The notes under the pieces: model-generated | Databases searched by the model: none | Told to the model about the DNA's origin: nothing | What the model saw: only the letters and a program-made list of their open reading frames with translations | Part shown: piece by piece, positions 61,926 to 64,000 of the stretch | How the letters are laid out: every line of letters starts with the position of its first letter | Numbering within the stretch: the stretch's first letter is position 1 | Source: Parus major | Lineage: Eukaryota > Chordata > Aves > Passeriformes > Paridae | DNA: 64,000 nt | Assembly: GCF_001522545.3 (NCBI RefSeq) | Contig: NC_031779.1 | Coordinates: 2,378,464 to 2,442,463, forward strand | Reading direction: 5' to 3' | Made by a program: the position numbers and the translations under genes

Positions 61926-64000
61926 CTACAACAGAAAGAGGAATAACATAGCTAAACAGTTTGTTTTCAGGAATTCACTTAACTGTTTTGATGATGAGAA
62001 TAAAAGGCCAAGGAGACCAAAATCTGAGGCAGCTAAAAGCTGTATGGATTAAAGACACTTCCAGCTCCTACCAAGAAAGGCCAAAGGATGTGTCTTGGAT
62101 TTTCAAGATACAGGTTTTATCAAATATCATCATTAAGAAATAACATACAACATATTAAAATACACTCTTTCACCCTAATGGCATTACACATGAGAATTAT
62201 GCAGTTTTAAAAACTATCTGAATGCATTTATATTTTCCACCATCAACCAACTGACACATTCTGAAATAGTCATTACAGGAATATCAACAAACAGTAGACA
62301 GAGTGAACAAAATGCCCAGTAAGTTTCATGGGTCTTGGCCTTTCACCACCAAAGCAAAAAAGCCACTTTTAAATCAGGAAATGCTCTACAACTTTGGTCA
62401 AAAAAACTGTACAAAAAGTGATTTCACTCAAGGCAAAAAAACGCTATTATACTTCAGTCACCACTTCTAAATCAACAGGAATTAATGCTTGTTCTAGCAA
62501 CTGAATCATTATGGACAAAGGCAATACAAATTTGGTTTGATAAACTGTAGCAACTACAACCAACCTGTAACTCAACACAGAAACAAAATTACATAGGAAA
62601 GAGTCTCTGCAGAGAACAAAAGCTTTTCACAACTCTCAAACATTATGGCTGATAACGTGCCACAAACTCACTATCCAGAATTGCAGTGTTACACATGACT
62701 GTCCTCCAGCAGACAACCTCAATGTTTGACAGCTGATAAGGGAATTCTGGCCCCTGAATTCAGAGTATCACAGTGCTGTCTGCCACACAGAGGGGTACAT
62801 GGGGTGACCTGAATGCCATCTGACATTCAACCAAGACAGACAAGACTACATGGAACTACAGCTACTCTGTCTTTCCCTTAGGACAGAGACTGTTCATTGA
62901 TTGCTTTTAAAGATAAGCTGGCTTTTATTGTCTGGCACAATTACAGTTGAAGAGCTCTGTATTTACTGAGAATTCAAACTTCACTAGGCCTGAATCAACT
63001 GGAGACACACGAGAAACAGGCAAGACTGGAGGGAAGGGCAACTCTTCCCACTTTGTGAGGCATAGCAGGGTTTATTTGGGGTTCATGATCACACATGCTT
63101 TTCACTGAAGTTTTTATATGTGCTGCTACATACAAATACCTCAAGCAAATGTCTCAAGAGTATATTTAGAAAGAGAAGTCATATACAGAAGTGTGAATAA
63201 TGCATTCATTTTTTTCTCTGAACACTGCCTAGATGGCTAAGAATTAATTTCACCACAAAATCTAGGATCTCAACATTAATGTGCACGAAGAAATGTTGGC
63301 AGCTATGAAGCTTGGTTAGAACACTTGCAGGACATTCATCTTAAACACTGTAATTCATGCTCACTATTACTACCTGTGTGCAAGGAGCCACTGGCTTGGA
63401 TCATCACTGGCCCCTTCAGAATAGATGGTGGAGGAGATAGTATGGAAAGAGAAGTTATTCTCTTTGCAGCCCTAGGATACAGGTTCTTCAGGTCAAAACC
63501 AAAAAATATTAAGGCTTTAGATATAACTGTCCAGCTTCCAAAAGGCAAGAAATTCTGCTAAGCAGAAGAGTGATCATTAAAACCATCAGTACTCTCCCAT
63601 TACAAAATACATTACCCAGCACATAAAAGATCCTCTTGAGAACCATGAAGTACTTAAGCCACTCTGAGGTTCACTGAAGATTAAAATCCTAAGGCTTTGA
63701 TTACCTCCTACTGAAAAGGACCCAGTCTGTTCAGTTCATGTATCATTTAGTCATCCCTCAAACCAAAAGAGAATCAAAATTGTTTCTAACATTTGCCTTA
63801 AATAAGATTGAGATGCTTCAAGAGTCAACAATCTCATCTAGTTATTAAAACTGAGGTTGAACTTTGAAGATTCTGCAATGAATCAGACTTGAAGTTCTTA
63901 GCGACTTGGTGAAGTAAGGTAATGAGATAGCTGAGATTTTTTGGGGGTTAAAGCTCACCCTTCCTGCCATGGTCAGGCTGCAGACAGTGGAAGGAACAGA
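61926..64000 (-). other. HMG20A: HMG20A intron, partial, running off the right edge
   Basis: This is the 3' part of the intron preceding the exon at 61850-61925. The preceding coding exon (end of the HMG-box region, around RKTQDRQKGKSHRQ in human) should have a donor on the minus strand, and I could not find it before the window ends. The sequence is AT-rich, with no recognisable repeat or gene. Confidence 0.7.

Larger units (their letters stand above)
55240..64000 (-). other. HMG20A: HMG20A gene, 3' part (transcribed span; 5' part outside window)
   Basis: This is the 3' end of HMG20A, a nuclear HMG-box protein related to HMG20B/BRAF35. From knowledge of the family, it associates with LSD1-CoREST type chromatin complexes and relieves REST-mediated neuronal gene repression. 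The window encodes the last 142 residues, corresponding to about residues 206-347 of the 347-residue human protein: the linker after the HMG box, the coiled coil and the C-terminal tail. The identification rests on near-identity over all three exons, with the same length as I recall for the human C terminus. The HMG box and N terminus are not in the window; I searched the minus strand of 61926-64000 for the preceding exon and did not find it. The left limit of the transcript is inferred from a polyadenylation signal and is uncertain. Confidence 0.85.

Noticed and set aside
63325..63561. Open frame of 78 codons inside the HMG20A intron
   Set aside because: Plus strand, opposite to the gene, with no homology and no splice context.

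Overview
The window looks like a piece of a bird nuclear genome. It has almost no coding capacity, a low repeat load, only two recognisable (old) CR1 LINE fragments, general CpG depletion, and spliced vertebrate gene structure at one end. The one gene I can identify is HMG20A (high-mobility-group protein 20A, also called iBRAF), read on the minus strand at the right edge. The species cannot be read from the sequence; bird is more likely than another sauropsid because of the CR1 fossils and the low repeat density.

Layout. Positions 61850-61925, 60815-61030 and 60054-60190 are the last three coding exons of HMG20A. They have compatible splice phases and consensus splice sites and end in a TAG stop. 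The HMG-box exons lie to the right, outside the window. Eight bases after the stop codon there is a near-perfect 5' splice site, and at 57804 there is a very good 3' splice site. The simplest model is therefore a 3'UTR intron (57805-60046) followed by a long, entirely untranslated terminal exon running leftward to about 55.2 kb. A polyadenylation signal at 55253-55258 is the best candidate end, but the end is not proven.

The remaining 1 to about 55 kb is intergenic. No open reading frame there resembles a known protein, and the longest runs about 168 codons with no recognisable domain. In human, HMG20A lies tail-to-tail with LINGO1 across a large gap, so this desert is probably the HMG20A-LINGO1 interval. 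The large single LINGO1 coding exon is not present here. The interval holds two CR1 fragments (28941-29250, 34430-34625), three fossils of an ancient MIR/CORE-SINE-like family (16370-16577, 21592-21700, about 33990-34075), one possible L2 fossil (6757-6870), several simple repeats, a long degenerate CA/TG-rich tract (39380-40095), one isolated CpG-dense patch with a CTCF-like core (34995-35110), and several AT-rich blocks with homeodomain-type motifs that look like conserved regulatory elements (15880-16200, 17540-17760, 24640-24770, 30240-30430, and 58405-58500 inside the 3'UTR intron).

I found no mobile gene cluster, CRISPR array, defence locus, tRNA or rRNA gene, intact retroelement, or anything that would count as a new enzymatic or immune system. 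The items most worth checking are the post-stop splice donor and 3'UTR exon of HMG20A, the CpG patch, and the ancient SINE and homeodomain-motif elements.
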